NCBI RefSeq assembly: GCF_000817775.3
Contig: NZ_JTHE03000116.1
Span: 1-64,000, forward strand
From: Lyngbya confervoides BDU141951
Lineage (GTDB): Bacteria > Cyanobacteriota > Cyanobacteriia > Thermosynechococcales > Thermosynechococcaceae
Direction: 5' to 3'
Length of the DNA stretch: 64,000 nucleotides
Shown: piece after piece, positions 25,643-36,688 of the stretch
Numbering within the stretch: position 1 is the stretch's first letter
Layout: the number at the start of each line of letters is the position of its first letter
The notes under the pieces: generated by a model
Database searches by the model: none
What the model saw: only the letters and a program-made list of their open reading frames with translations
What the model was told of the DNA's origin: nothing
Program-made: the position numbers and the translations under genes

Positions 25643-26053
25643 CTAAGCCGCAGATTCGCGTCGCAGGGCAATCTCAATTTGTTTAAACTCTTGCTCCAGA
25701 CGCTTCTTCAACTTGTCTGGGATGGGGCGATTGGGCGAAGAGTTATAGTGGCTAGCCAGACCGTTCAGGGCCGTGGCCATGGTCATAAAGGACTGGGAGC
25801 CAGAAATTTTGGCATCGCGACGATAGCGTGAGATATAGCTATTGATTAACCCCTTCGCTTCGGCCTGGGCGGCACTCTTGTCGGGCGAATCATCGGGAAG
25901 GTCGAGGGCAGTCCTCAGGCTTTCAACCACCGCAATGGTATCTTCTCGATAGTCGCCGGACAGCCCCTGCGGAACATTGGCTGAACAGCCCACCAGGAAG
26001 ATTGAGGCGACCAACAACAAACTGACAACGCGCGACAGGATGCGTTTAAACAT
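25643..26053 (-). CDS. psb27: Photosystem II assembly lipoprotein Psb27
   Basis: A 136-residue lumenal lipoprotein that binds CP43 during assembly and repair of photosystem II and keeps the manganese cluster from forming too early. MFKRILSRVVSLLLVASIF plus the lipobox LVGC is a lipoprotein signal peptide. The mature part has the four-helix pattern: YREDTIAVVESLRTALDLP, KGLINSYISRYRRDAKISG, SFMTMATALNGLASHYNSSPNRPIP, and KKRLEQEFKQIEIAL. The start ATG at 26053 places the signal correctly; the 9-codon extension is rejected. It is monocistronic as far as can be seen. Confidence 0.93.
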   Translation of the reverse strand: MFKRILSRVVSLLLVASIFLVGCSANVPQGLSGDYREDTIAVVESLRTALDLPDDSPDKSAAQAEAKGLINSYISRYRRDAKISGSQSFMTMATALNGLASHYNSSPNRPIPDKLKKRLEQEFKQIEIALRRESAA

Positions 26054-26156
26054 AGCTAACTTTTTCCGATATTGACCCAACGCTTACAGAATAAACTATC
26101 CAGCTGTTGAATAGGATTAAGTTAGGATTTTGGGGTGTCCTTTCTCAGGAAACCCC

Positions 26157-27290
26157 ATGTCCCCTCGTTCGGGTTATACTCTGCCGGTGTTTGCCTGTGC
26201 CGCGGCGATCGCGGCCTTGGACTGCCTGGAAAATTCCCCGCCTCCATCCCAGGTGGCGTTTCATTTAATCCAACCCGATCAGTGGGTCACCATTCCCATT
26301 GAGCAGGCCGCCCGGCTCAGCGACCAGGAAGCTCTGGCAATCACCCGCAGCGATCCCGGCGAGAATCTAGACCTGACTCGCCACACCCCCATCTGGGCCA
26401 GGGTGGAACGCAGATCCTCGGCGCAGGGCGATCCCGTTGTGCTTGTGGGCGGAGAGGGAATCGGTCGTCGGACCCCCCAGGACTCTTCACAGACTGAGGC
26501 TGCGATCTATGGCTACGCACAGCAACTCATTACCCAAACCCTGTCCCAGCGCCTGGAAAAGGGGCAGTATATTCGCGTAACCGTTATTTTGCCCGAGGGC
26601 CGGGCACTGGCGCGGCGCACCTCCAACGAAGCCTTTGGCATCGTCGAGGGCCTGTCCCTCCTGGGCACCTCGGGCCTCTCTCAACCCTTAAGTGCGCCCG
26701 ATCAACTCCGCAATTTTCAAACAGACCTGGTGCAGAAGGCCCAGCAGGGAAAGCCGCTGGTGCTTTGCATAGGCGAAAATGGCCTCAACCTGGCACTCAG
26801 TCTAGGAATTTCCCCCAACCTCTGCGTTAAGAGCGCAAACTGGCTGGGTCCGCTTTTAGTCCTGGCTGGAGAGCAGCACGTTCCGGCCCTTCTCCTACTG
26901 GGCTACCACGGGAAGTTAATCAAGCTGGCAGGGGGCATCTTCCACACCCACCATCACTTGGCCGACGGGCGTCAGGAAATTCTGGCCGCCATCGCCGCAA
27001 GCCAGGGCCTGGGACAGCGGGAGGTCACCCGGTTACTGGACGCAGAAACGGTTGAAGCGGGGCTGAACTATTTAAAAACGATCCCGCCCGCTGGGCTAGA
27101 GTCCTGGGCGGATCGGATTTATCAGGAAATCACCCGTCGCATTGAGGCGCGATCGCAGCGCTATATCGAAATCCATAGCAGCCATTGCCTGCCCGTGGGC
27201 TGTCTTTTGTTTAATCGAGCCCGGCAAATCTTTACCCAGGGTCCGCAAGGTCAGCAAATTCTCGGAAAGATTTTGTCAGGGATGGGGTAA
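26157..27290 (+). CDS. cbiD: Cobalt-precorrin-5B (C1)-methyltransferase CbiD
   Basis: A 377-residue enzyme for C1 methylation of cobalt-precorrin-5B in the anaerobic cobalamin (or pseudocobalamin) pathway, using S-adenosylmethionine. The N-terminal RSGYTLPVFACAAAIAAL and later GVTTP-like TRHTPIWARVE, ITQTLSQRLEKGQYIRVTVILPEGRALARRTSN, and LLLGYHGKLIKLAGGIFHTH-H match the family, although the usual cysteine-free N-terminal Gly-Thr-Cys-type motif is only partly kept. The ATG at 26157 with AGGA upstream is preferred to an earlier in-frame start at 26130. No other cbi gene adjoins it. Confidence 0.87.
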   Translation: MSPRSGYTLPVFACAAAIAALDCLENSPPPSQVAFHLIQPDQWVTIPIEQAARLSDQEALAITRSDPGENLDLTRHTPIWARVERRSSAQGDPVVLVGGEGIGRRTPQDSSQTEAAIYGYAQQLITQTLSQRLEKGQYIRVTVILPEGRALARRTSNEAFGIVEGLSLLGTSGLSQPLSAPDQLRNFQTDLVQKAQQGKPLVLCIGENGLNLALSLGISPNLCVKSANWLGPLLVLAGEQHVPALLLLGYHGKLIKLAGGIFHTHHHLADGRQEILAAIAASQGLGQREVTRLLDAETVEAGLNYLKTIPPAGLESWADRIYQEITRRIEARSQRYIEIHSSHCLPVGCLLFNRARQIFTQGPQGQQILGKILSGMG

Positions 27291-27339
27291 ATGTCCTAAA
27301 CTGAGGAAATATCAAAAATCCTTATAGTATAAGCACTTT

Positions 27340-27537
27340 ACAATAAACGGCCCAATGCTCCAGCGAACTTCCTGGAAGCCACCGGTGAGGGAAGCTTGGG
27401 GGCAACGCCTGGGAAATCGGACCAGGGCAATCGTAAAGGTTCGAGTTGGGGAAAGTCCCCCTGCAGAGGGTGTAGTATTTGCGGCTGGGTTCTACCCTCA
27501 CGCCATCCTCCCAGTTGATCGTTCGGCGTGCCTTTTT
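27340..27537 (+). ncRNA. Candidate structured non-coding RNA (possibly 6S-like)
   Basis: The cbiD-guaA gap has a -10-like TACAAT at 27340 (or TATAGT at 27324) and ends in a CACGCC/GGCGTG stem followed by TTTTT (27499-27537), which would give a transcript of about 190 nt. Stems inside: GGGG/CCCC at 27448-27460, GAGG..GTAG with CTAC..CCTC at 27466-27500, and a closing CGAAC/GTTCG pair joining the ends. Size and closing stem recall 6S RNA, but I cannot confirm conserved 6S residues. It could instead be a guaA leader. The open frame across it shows no protein family. Confidence 0.35.
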
Positions 27538-27623
27538 AGCGACTTCCGTTCAGCGATCCCTCCGGGCCACTTCACCATAGCCATTTGCCGCCGTTATCCG
27601 TCCCCTTCCTCTACCGTTGCACC

Positions 27624-29255
27624 ATGACCTCCGCAATGCCTCAAGTGTCCTCCCCCCAACCGGCTTCCTCCGAAGCTTCTAACAGCCCCAAACTGGGCGA
27701 TCGCCAGATGATCGCCATCCTCGATTTTGGATCTCAGTATTCGGAACTGATTGCCCGACGGATTCGGGAAACCAGCGTTTATTCTGAGGTGCTTTCCTAT
27801 CGCACCTCCGCAGCGCAGCTGCAACAGCTCAATCCTAAAGGCATTATTCTCTCCGGTGGCCCCAGTTCCGTCTATGCCGAGCACGCCCCCGTTTGCGATC
27901 CCGAGATCTGGCAACTCGGCATCCCGATCCTGGGCGTCTGCTACGGGATGCAGTTGATGGTGCAGCAGTTAGGCGGGCGCGTGGAGCAATCGGAGCGCGG
28001 CGAATACGGCAAAGCGGCCCTTCACATTGACGATCCCACAGATTTGCTCACCAACGTCGAGAACGAGTCAATTATGTGGATGAGCCACGGCGATTCCGTC
28101 ACCCAGCTTCCCCCAGGGTTTCAGGTCCTGGCCCACACTCACAATACCCCCTCGGCAGCCATCGCTGAGCATGAGCGCCGTCTATTTGGAGTCCAGTTTC
28201 ACCCAGAGGTCGTTCATTCCCAAGGCGGTCTTGCCCTCATCCGCAACTTTGTCTATCACATCTGTGAATGCGAACCCAATTGGACCACCGAAGCCTTCGT
28301 GGATGAGGCCATTCGAGAGGTGCGCGCCCGCGTCGGCGACAAGCGCGTGCTGCTGGCGCTCTCGGGCGGGGTCGATTCTTCCACCCTGGCTTTTTTACTG
28401 CATCGGGCCATTGGCGACCAACTCACCTGCATGTTCATTGACCAGGGCTTCATGCGCAAGAACGAGCCGGAGCGGCTGGTGAAGCTTTTTAAGGAGCAGT
28501 TTCATATTGAGGTGGAATATGTGAATGCCCGCGATCGCTTTTTGGAAAAGCTGCAGGGGGTTACGGACCCAGAGGAGAAGCGCAAGCGCATCGGGCATGA
28601 ATTTATCCGGGTCTTCGAAGCGGAGTCCACTCGCCTTGGCCCCTTTGACTACCTGGCCCAGGGCACTCTCTATCCTGACGTCATCGAATCAGCCGACACC
28701 AACGTTGACCCTAAAACCGGTGAGCGAGTCGCAGTTAAGATTAAGAGTCATCACAACGTCGGCGGGTTGCCCAAGAATCTGCAATTTAAGCTGGTCGAGC
28801 CGCTCCGCAAGCTCTTTAAAGACGAGGTGCGCAACGTGGGGCGATCTCTAGGGCTGCCGGAGGAAATCGTACGGCGCCACCCCTTTCCCGGCCCTGGCCT
28901 TGCCATTCGCATCATTGGCGAGGTCACGAAGGAACGCCTCAAAATTTTGCGCAACGCCGACTATATTGTTCGCCAAGAAATTAATCAGTCGGGCAAATAC
29001 CATGACTTTTGGCAGGCCTTTGCGGTGCTGTTGCCAGTGCGCAGCGTTGGGGTCATGGGCGATCAGCGCACCTATGCCTTCCCCGTGGTGCTCCGACTGG
29101 TCAGTAGTGAAGACGGCATGACCGCCGACTGGTCGCGCGCGCCCTACGATCTCCTGGAAAAGATTTCCAATCGAATTGTCAATGAGGTCAAGGGTGTGAA
29201 TCGCGTGGTGTACGACATCACCTCTAAACCCCCAGGAACCATTGAGTGGGAATAG
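27624..29255 (+). CDS. guaA: GMP synthase (glutamine-hydrolysing)
   Basis: A 543-residue cytosolic enzyme converting XMP to GMP with ammonia from glutamine. Its N-terminal class I glutaminase (about 25-220) has [12 protein letters not shown], the nucleophile elbow GVCYGMQLM and GVQFHPEV. The ATP pyrophosphatase domain has the PP-loop [16 protein letters not shown]. The C-terminal dimerisation domain includes [16 protein letters not shown] and ends KPPGTIEWE, as in the family. The start at the ATG at 27624 gives the usual cyanobacterial Ser/Pro-rich leader before [14 protein letters not shown]. Confidence 0.97.
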   Translation: MTSAMPQVSSPQPASSEASNSPKLGDRQMIAILDFGSQYSELIARRIRETSVYSEVLSYRTSAAQLQQLNPKGIILSGGPSSVYAEHAPVCDPEIWQLGIPILGVCYGMQLMVQQLGGRVEQSERGEYGKAALHIDDPTDLLTNVENESIMWMSHGDSVTQLPPGFQVLAHTHNTPSAAIAEHERRLFGVQFHPEVVHSQGGLALIRNFVYHICECEPNWTTEAFVDEAIREVRARVGDKRVLLALSGGVDSSTLAFLLHRAIGDQLTCMFIDQGFMRKNEPERLVKLFKEQFHIEVEYVNARDRFLEKLQGVTDPEEKRKRIGHEFIRVFEAESTRLGPFDYLAQGTLYPDVIESADTNVDPKTGERVAVKIKSHHNVGGLPKNLQFKLVEPLRKLFKDEVRNVGRSLGLPEEIVRRHPFPGPGLAIRIIGEVTKERLKILRNADYIVRQEINQSGKYHDFWQAFAVLLPVRSVGVMGDQRTYAFPVVLRLVSSEDGMTADWSRAPYDLLEKISNRIVNEVKGVNRVVYDITSKPPGTIEWE

Positions 29256-29504
29256 AACAGTCCCCCTCTAGGCCGCATCCTGACCGAGGCTGCGCCCTTG
29301 AGCCTGGGATCACCCCTGCCTAAGGCATCACGCCCCACCCCAGGGCGTGGCAGCCGCCTCTGCAAGAAACTAGCAGCGGTGGTATCGGGGGCTTTATCCG
29401 ACAAACCTCTACCCTTCGATTCAGGGGATCGTCCCTCGCTAGGGGGGCGATTCTAGCCGCAAGTCTTCTTACAATTTGGGCAGTTGTAATCTTTGGAGAC
29501 CCTT

Positions 29505-29849
29505 ATGGATCACGCCCAAACACCGAAACCGATTCGACAACCCCTAACCCCTGAGCAGGTCAGTCCTGAACAAAAGGAGGCCCACAAGCGGGTGCTTGAA
29601 ACCGAAAATCCCACCGTCAACCCCGGCGATCGCGTGGAAGGCCCCAAAAATTTGGAGGAAAAAGCTCAGCAGGTGGCGGTGAATACCCCTGATATCACCG
29701 GCGATCACATCGTGGTGCCCACCTACTTCGTGGTGGAAGATGAAGCGGGACATCAAGAGGCGCTTCACCACGTCAAAGATGCTGAGGAAATTTCAGATGT
29801 GATTCGGCAGGCCAGGGTTGACGAAGAAGGCAACCGCACCTGGTGGTAA
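29505..29849 (+). CDS. Hypothetical acidic protein
   Basis: A 114-residue hydrophilic acidic protein with no membrane segment or cysteine: PLTPEQVSPEQKEAHKRVL, PGDRVEGPKNLEEKAQQ, and ITGDHIVVPTYFVVEDEAGH ending GNRTWW. I recognise no family. GGAG is seven bases before the ATG at 29505, favouring it over the TTG at 29493. It lies between guaA and convergent fabG and is probably monocistronic. The C-terminal Trp pair is a visible conserved-looking feature. Confidence 0.65.
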   Translation: MDHAQTPKPIRQPLTPEQVSPEQKEAHKRVLETENPTVNPGDRVEGPKNLEEKAQQVAVNTPDITGDHIVVPTYFVVEDEAGHQEALHHVKDAEEISDVIRQARVDEEGNRTWW

Positions 29850-29895
29850 GCGGAGAGAGTTCCCAGCCCGGTGCGGCATTTTTGGAAAAAGCCGG

Positions 29896-31527
<1,632 letters not shown>

Positions 31528-31779
31528 ATGCCACAACTTTGCCGACATCGAGCCGAAAAAGCCTTGGAAAAATACTGGCAGCGACCCGTATCCATTAAAG
31601 AAAGCACGACCCTGGTCACGGCACTCATGAATCCCAAGGCCTCAGCCAGCCACATGTTTTTAATGGAAAATATTGGCATGCACTATGCCCAAGCCCTGGA
31701 GATTTACGAGGAGTTTGCGCCTCAAGACTGTGGTTGCGGAGTTGACACCGATAACCTGTCCCAGCCCCTAGCCGCCTAG
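31528..31779 (+). CDS. Small hypothetical protein with C-terminal CGCG motif
   Basis: An 83-residue protein starting MPQLCRHRAEKALEKYW. It is mostly helical (HMFLMENIGMHYAQALEIYEEFAP) and ends with a PQDCGCGVD cluster that could bind metal. No family is recognised. The ATG at 31528 is preferred to a TTG at 31504, as it removes an unlikely leader. It is separated by an AT-rich upstream region with an inverted repeat at 31420. It is a stand-alone gene; no function can be assigned. Confidence 0.55.
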   Translation: MPQLCRHRAEKALEKYWQRPVSIKESTTLVTALMNPKASASHMFLMENIGMHYAQALEIYEEFAPQDCGCGVDTDNLSQPLAA

Positions 31780-31939
31780 GGATCCTGGTAACCGGATATC
31801 CTCATTCCCGCCGGGCATCCCGGCTAGAGGAACTTCCAGCAAAGCTTTGCCGTCCTAGAAGGTCTGAAAAGCTGTCTGCTTCGAAGGCTCTACGTTGTCT
31901 GATAGATTGTTCAGCAGACAGATGTGGAGGAGGTAACTG

Positions 31940-32677
31940 ATGTCGTTCCTAGCACCCCAAATTTTCAGGTATTGGGCCGTAAGCACCCTGGTTTCTGTTT
32001 GGGGTATCGGTGTGGTTACGGCTGCGGTTCTTGCTCAGCAGCGAAACCTTTTAGCCCAGGACTTACCCATTCCTCAGCCCTCTAGCAGTCAGAGTCTCAC
32101 CCCTGCCTCCCCTGACCTAAAGGGGCAAGCTTCAGGATCAATGCAGGAAGCAGCATCGCCATCGAATTCAGGTGCAGATCGGGAGGAGAATCCTCCTGCT
32201 TCCTCCTCCACCAATACGGTGAGTGACCTTGTGAAGCAGGCCGATCAGCTCTATGTGCAGGGCCAATTTGCCCAAGCGATTGAGCAGTACAGTCAGGCTT
32301 TAAATCTCTATCCCGAAAATGCCTACGCCCTGTATAACCGAGCCAACGCCTGGCGGCGAATGAAAAAGGATACAGAGGCGATCGCCGACTACACCGCCGC
32401 CCTGCGCTACAATCCCACCCATGCATTTTCCTTTCTGTATCGGGGGGAGATCTATGCAGCCTTGGGGGAAACCGAAAAGGCAGTGGCTGATTTTTCGGCA
32501 GGCCTGAGGCTAACGGACCAAAATCCAGCCCTTTACGTGGCCCGCGCTCACGCCTATTCCAAGCTCGGAGAGAGCGAAGCGGCGAAAAAGGATATGCGGC
32601 GAGCTATCGATCTTTACGAAAAGCAGGGGAAGGAGCGACAGGCCACCCTGTTAAAGCGAAAGCTGGGATCGCTCTAG
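31940..32677 (+). CDS. Tetratricopeptide repeat protein, membrane-anchored
   Basis: A 245-residue protein: an N-terminal signal-anchor (VSTLVSVWGIGVVTAAVLA), a Ser/Pro/Gln-rich linker to about residue 90, then three to four TPR units (LVKQADQLYVQGQFAQAIEQYSQALNLYP; NAYALYNRANAWRRMKKDTEAIADYTAALRYNP; AFSFLYRGEIYAALGETEKAVADFSAGLRL; ALYVARAHAYSKLGE). TPRs mediate protein contacts. It probably faces the periplasm. It lies 200 bases before an efflux operon on the same strand, but there is no evidence that they share a function. Confidence 0.85.
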   Translation: MSFLAPQIFRYWAVSTLVSVWGIGVVTAAVLAQQRNLLAQDLPIPQPSSSQSLTPASPDLKGQASGSMQEAASPSNSGADREENPPASSSTNTVSDLVKQADQLYVQGQFAQAIEQYSQALNLYPENAYALYNRANAWRRMKKDTEAIADYTAALRYNPTHAFSFLYRGEIYAALGETEKAVADFSAGLRLTDQNPALYVARAHAYSKLGESEAAKKDMRRAIDLYEKQGKERQATLLKRKLGSL

Positions 32678-32879
32678 CTGCGGAAGCTGGAGTTCTGAAA
32701 TTTTGTGCTGAAACTTTTGGTCCTAGACCAGACGGTGCTAGATCACCACGGTTCTAGAGGCTCCAGGATTGAAGCCCTAAGAATTGGCTCCCAAGAAATT
32801 CAAGTTCTTGGACGAAGCTGGTCGAAAGATCTTACAGTAAAGAAAGTTTAAGAATACTTGCATTGTTGAATTCTAAGCT

Positions 32880-34388
32880 GTGACTGCTGAACTGCCCTTG
32901 CCTGACTCCAAAGACAGTGCCAAATATCGCGAGAAGTCACCCCGTCGTCTGCGCATTATCGCAGTGGCGTCGGGACTGATTGTGCTGATCGCAGGACTGG
33001 GGGTGGGATTTTGGCTCTCACGGACGCGGGGCAAGACCGACCTGGCGGAGATTACAGTGCCAGTGGCTTCAGAAAATCTAAGGCTACGCATCACCACCAA
33101 TGGTCAAATTGTTCCCTTCCAAAGCGTCAATCTCAGTCCAAAGGCCTCTGGAGTGCTAGTGCAATTGATGGTGGAGCAGGGCGATCGCGTCGAGAAAGGT
33201 CAGGTGGTGGCCCTCATGGATCGAAGTAACCTGGAGGGCCAATTGATTCAGGCTCAGGCTGCGGTAAACCAAGCCCAGGCCCGGCTAGCGGAACTGGTTG
33301 CCGGCACCCGAGAAGAGGAAAAGCAGCGGGCCGAAGCGGCCTGGAACCGGACCAAGGTGGAGCTAGCCCAACGGCAACTCAATCAACCCCAGCAACTTCA
33401 GGAGGTTAGCGATCAAGTCAGGGAAGCCCAAGCCCAGCTTCAAGATGCCCAAGCCCAGCTGACCCTGGCCCAAACGCGCTATCAGCGATTCAAGAGTTTG
33501 GTTGATCAAGGAGCAGAAAGCCGCGATCGCCTTAATGAAGCAGAGCGAAATTACGACAGCGCCCAGGCCCAGCTAAACCAGGCAAAAACGCGGGTTGATC
33601 AGGCCAAAAACCAGGTCACTCAGGTGCAGATTCGCACCGCAGCGGAGATTGCCCAGGCCCAGACAGCGGTGAATGAAGCCTACCAATCCTATCAACTGGC
33701 CCTATCTGGAAATCGACCAGAGGTGATTAATCAAGCCAGGGCAGAGGTCCAGCGGGCATTGGGACAGATGCGCACCATTCAAAACCAGATTGAAGATACG
33801 ATTATTCGGGCGCCCTTCGATGGAATTGTGACCCAAAAATACGCCAGTGAAGGCGCCTTTGTGACCCCCACCACCTCAGCTTCCAGTACCTCTTCCGCCA
33901 CCTCCACCTCCATTATCGCCCTAGCGCGGGATCTGGAGGTGGTGGCGGAGGTGCCGGAGGTGGACATCGGTCAGGTGAAGCAGGGACAGCCGGTGGAAAT
34001 TCGAGCCGATGCTTTTCCCAATCAGGTTTTCCAGGGTCGAGTCCGCCTGGTTGCCCCAGAGGCGGTGGTGGAGCAAAATGTTACCTCCTTCCAGGTGCGG
34101 GTGGGCATTTTAACGGGGCAAGACCAATTGCGATCTGGCATGAACTCAGATTTAACCTTTCTGGGCGAAACTCTGAGCGATACGCTGGTGGTCCCCACGG
34201 TGGCGATCGCCACCCAAAAAGGTCAAACTGGGGTATACATCCCCGATGACAAGCAAAGGCCAGAGTTTAAGCCCGTCACCATTGGCACCTCGGTTCAAGA
34301 TAAAACTCAAATCCTGGACGGACTTACGAAGAGCGATCGCGTCTTTATTGATTTTCCCCCAGGGCTAGAGCCGGAAGCAGAGGAATAG
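32880..34388 (+). CDS. Efflux periplasmic adaptor (HlyD/MacA-type membrane fusion protein)
   Basis: A 502-residue adaptor that should bridge the ABC permease and an outer-membrane channel. A single N-terminal helix (LRIIAVASGLIVLIAGLGVGFWL) is followed by a beta-barrel/lipoyl half (VNLSPKASGVLVQLMVEQGDRVEKGQVVALMD), a long coiled coil rich in Gln/Ala (about 120-300), the second lipoyl half (TIIRAPFDGIVTQKYASEGAFV), and a membrane-proximal domain. A GTG at 32880 starts it; no better ATG is near. The coiled coil is longer than in Escherichia coli MacA. It is followed after 11 bases by the permease gene. Confidence 0.9.
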   Translation: MTAELPLPDSKDSAKYREKSPRRLRIIAVASGLIVLIAGLGVGFWLSRTRGKTDLAEITVPVASENLRLRITTNGQIVPFQSVNLSPKASGVLVQLMVEQGDRVEKGQVVALMDRSNLEGQLIQAQAAVNQAQARLAELVAGTREEEKQRAEAAWNRTKVELAQRQLNQPQQLQEVSDQVREAQAQLQDAQAQLTLAQTRYQRFKSLVDQGAESRDRLNEAERNYDSAQAQLNQAKTRVDQAKNQVTQVQIRTAAEIAQAQTAVNEAYQSYQLALSGNRPEVINQARAEVQRALGQMRTIQNQIEDTIIRAPFDGIVTQKYASEGAFVTPTTSASSTSSATSTSIIALARDLEVVAEVPEVDIGQVKQGQPVEIRADAFPNQVFQGRVRLVAPEAVVEQNVTSFQVRVGILTGQDQLRSGMNSDLTFLGETLSDTLVVPTVAIATQKGQTGVYIPDDKQRPEFKPVTIGTSVQDKTQILDGLTKSDRVFIDFPPGLEPEAEE

Positions 34389-34399
34389 GGAGACCGCCC

Positions 34400-35617
34400 A
34401 TGGATCTACTGGAAAGCGTCAAAATGGCCTCGGCCACCCTGGCTTCTAACCGATTGCGCAGCGCCCTGACCATGCTGGGCATGATTATTGGCAACGCTTC
34501 CGTGATTGCCATGATTGGAGTGGGACAGGGGGCTTCGCGCTACGCCGCTTCTCAATTTGAGTCTCTAGGACCCAATGTACTCTTTATCGTCCCTGGCAAT
34601 GATAAAGTGCGCAATCGCACCTTTGATATTCCAAAAACCCTAGTGCTGTCAGATGCGGTGGCCATTGAAAATGAAGTGCCCACCGTCAACCTTGTGGCCC
34701 CGCAACTGCAAACCCAAACGACGATTACCTACCGCAGCACCACCGTCAGTTCTTTGGTGGTGGGCACCTCAGAAACCTTTCCCGTCGTGCGAGATTTTGA
34801 TGTCCAGCGCGGACGGTTTATTTCTAAGCTAGATAATCAGCGCGGCACCTTGGTGGCGGCCATTGGATCCGAGCTGGCTAAGAACCTTTTTGGCTCGGAA
34901 GATCCCATTGGCCAACAGGTCAGGATTAAGAACCTGAGCTTTCAGGTGGTGGGCTTAATGGAAAGCAAAGGAGCGTTTCTGGGCAACAATCAGGATGATG
35001 TGATTTTTATCCCACTCTCGGTGATGGCGAGCCGGATTGTCGGACAAACCTCTCCCTTTGGAACCGAGCTAACTTTCATTTCCGTTTCGGCGCAAGATCA
35101 AGACAGTATTCGCGCGGCATCTTACCAGATCCGCAACCTGCTGCGGTTGCGCCACAAAATTGTGGACGAAGATGACTTTACGATTCGTACCCAAAAGCAA
35201 GCATTGGAAATTATTGGCTCGGTCACTGGTGCGTTGACTATCATGCTGGCGGCGATCGCCGGGATTTCGCTGCTAGTGGGCGGCATTGGTATTATGAATA
35301 TTATGCTGGTGTCGGTGACCGAGCGTATTCAAGAAATCGGCCTGAGAAAAGCCATTGGCGCATCGGAGGACGACATTCTGGTGCAGTTCATGATTGAGTC
35401 CATTATCCTATCGGCGGTGGGGGGCACCATCGGTACCTGCATTGGCGTCGGAGGCGTTCTCCTGGTGGGAGCCTTGACGCCTCTGCAAGCGGGCATTTCT
35501 GTTCCAGCCATTCTGTTAGCCGTGAGCGTCTCCGGCGGCATCGGACTTTTTTTCGGAGTGGTGCCGGCCCGTCGAGCCGCCCGCATGGACCCCATTGTCG
35601 CCCTGCGCAGTACCTAA
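34400..35617 (+). CDS. ABC transporter permease, MacB/FtsX-type
   Basis: A 405-residue permease with the MacB plan: one N-terminal helix (NRLRSALTMLGMIIGNASVIAMIGVG), a large periplasmic domain (about 50-280), then three C-terminal helices, with GIGIMNIMLVSVTERIQEIGLRKAIGA marking the FtsX domain, and ending RRAARMDPIVALRST. Such proteins use mechanotransmission to drive periplasmic substrates through a TolC-type duct. The stop lies in a 20-bp tandem repeat, which repeats the last codons of the gene. It is the second gene of the adaptor-permease-ATPase operon. Confidence 0.92.
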   Translation: MDLLESVKMASATLASNRLRSALTMLGMIIGNASVIAMIGVGQGASRYAASQFESLGPNVLFIVPGNDKVRNRTFDIPKTLVLSDAVAIENEVPTVNLVAPQLQTQTTITYRSTTVSSLVVGTSETFPVVRDFDVQRGRFISKLDNQRGTLVAAIGSELAKNLFGSEDPIGQQVRIKNLSFQVVGLMESKGAFLGNNQDDVIFIPLSVMASRIVGQTSPFGTELTFISVSAQDQDSIRAASYQIRNLLRLRHKIVDEDDFTIRTQKQALEIIGSVTGALTIMLAAIAGISLLVGGIGIMNIMLVSVTERIQEIGLRKAIGASEDDILVQFMIESIILSAVGGTIGTCIGVGGVLLVGALTPLQAGISVPAILLAVSVSGGIGLFFGVVPARRAARMDPIVALRST

Positions 35618-35730
35618 TCGCCCTGCGCAGTACCTAATCGCCCTGCGCAGTACCTTCGCCCTGGGCACCCAGTTGCCCGGCATCGTCGCTAGCCCATCGC
35701 TAGCCCATCGCTAGCCCATCGCTAGCCCGT
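35598..35730. repeat. Two tandem-repeat runs between the permease and ATPase genes
   Basis: Three copies of a 20-bp unit (TCGCCCTGCGCAGTACCTAA) start inside the permease's last codons (35598 to about 35655). About 30 bases on, four copies of an 11-bp unit (CGCTAGCCCAT, the last with one change) fill 35687-35730. Together they separate the two operon genes by about 150 bases and look like replication slippage products. Confidence 0.85.
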
Positions 35731-35770
35731 CGCCAGACAGAAATTCATGCAAACCTCTCCTGAGGGATTT

Positions 35771-36541
35771 ATGTCCTCTCCATCCCCGTTAGACTCTCAA
35801 AGCGCTCTAGTGATCAGGCCCCCAGACACTGCCCCGGCACTGATTCAGCTGGAGGGCATTACGAAGGTTTATGGCACTGGCGATCTTGAGGTCCGGGCCT
35901 TAGATGGGGTGAATCTACAGATCCACGCCGGGGAATACTGCTCCATTATGGGCGCCTCTGGATCAGGAAAATCCACCATGATGAACGTCATTGGCTGTCT
36001 TGATCGGCCAACTGCGGGCCAATATTACCTCGATAGCGAAGATGTCGCCCAACTCAGCGATCGCGCCCTGGCCCACATTCGCAACCGCAAGATTGGGTTT
36101 GTGTTTCAGCAGTTTCACCTGCTGCCGCAAATCTCGGCCTTAGACAACGTTATGCTGCCCATGGTTTACGCCAATGTGCCCCTAGCAGATCGGCGCGAGC
36201 GTGCCGCCACTGCCCTAGAGCGGGTGGGACTAGGTAACCGCATCCAAAACAAGCCCAGCCAACTTTCAGGGGGTCAGCAGCAGCGGGTGGCAATTGCTCG
36301 GGCGATCGTTAATCATCCCGTGCTGCTCTTGGCCGACGAACCCACCGGCGCCCTAGACACCCAGACCACCCAGGAAATTCTAGGCATCTTTAGCGATCTC
36401 AATCAGCAGGGCATGACGGTGGTGATGGTGACCCACGAACCGGAAGTGGCCCGATCCACGCAGCGGGTTGTCTGGTTTCGCGATGGTCGGGTGATCCACG
36501 CCCAGTTAGATCCAGCCGATCTACACGAGGCCACCTTCTAG
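35771..36541 (+). CDS. ABC transporter ATP-binding protein, MacB/LolD-type
   Basis: A 256-residue ATPase for the permease just upstream. IQLEGITKVYGTGDLEVRALDGV is typical of the LolD/MacB nucleotide-binding group; Walker A GASGSGKSTM, signature LSGGQQQRVA, Walker B LLADEPTGALD and H-loop VTHEPE are all intact. The in-frame ATG at 35747 is possible, but MSSPSPLD at 35771 is nearer to the family start. The gene ends the operon and faces the convergent TolC-type gene. The transported substrate (antibiotic, lipid or siderophore) cannot be told. Confidence 0.92.
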   Translation: MSSPSPLDSQSALVIRPPDTAPALIQLEGITKVYGTGDLEVRALDGVNLQIHAGEYCSIMGASGSGKSTMMNVIGCLDRPTAGQYYLDSEDVAQLSDRALAHIRNRKIGFVFQQFHLLPQISALDNVMLPMVYANVPLADRRERAATALERVGLGNRIQNKPSQLSGGQQQRVAIARAIVNHPVLLLADEPTGALDTQTTQEILGIFSDLNQQGMTVVMVTHEPEVARSTQRVVWFRDGRVIHAQLDPADLHEATF

Positions 36542-36688
36542 CGACGCAGAGTGATTTCAGCAGAGTGATTTCAACTGCGATGAGTCATGGACTGACTGAT
36601 GAGTCACGACGCCTAGCGCCCACGACTGTATTCAGCCGCTTCGACGACCCCAGGAGGGGTCAATCCCGCGGAAACCATTACCCCTCTC

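Noticed and set aside
27380-27440. Cobalamin riboswitch
   Set aside because: GAAGCCACCGG and GGGAAG hint at B12-riboswitch pieces, but the conserved core that should precede them is absent and the region lies after, not before, cbiD.
27355-27627. A 90-codon frame before guaA
   Set aside because: No protein family and it crosses the guaA start; the region is better explained as a structured RNA or leader.
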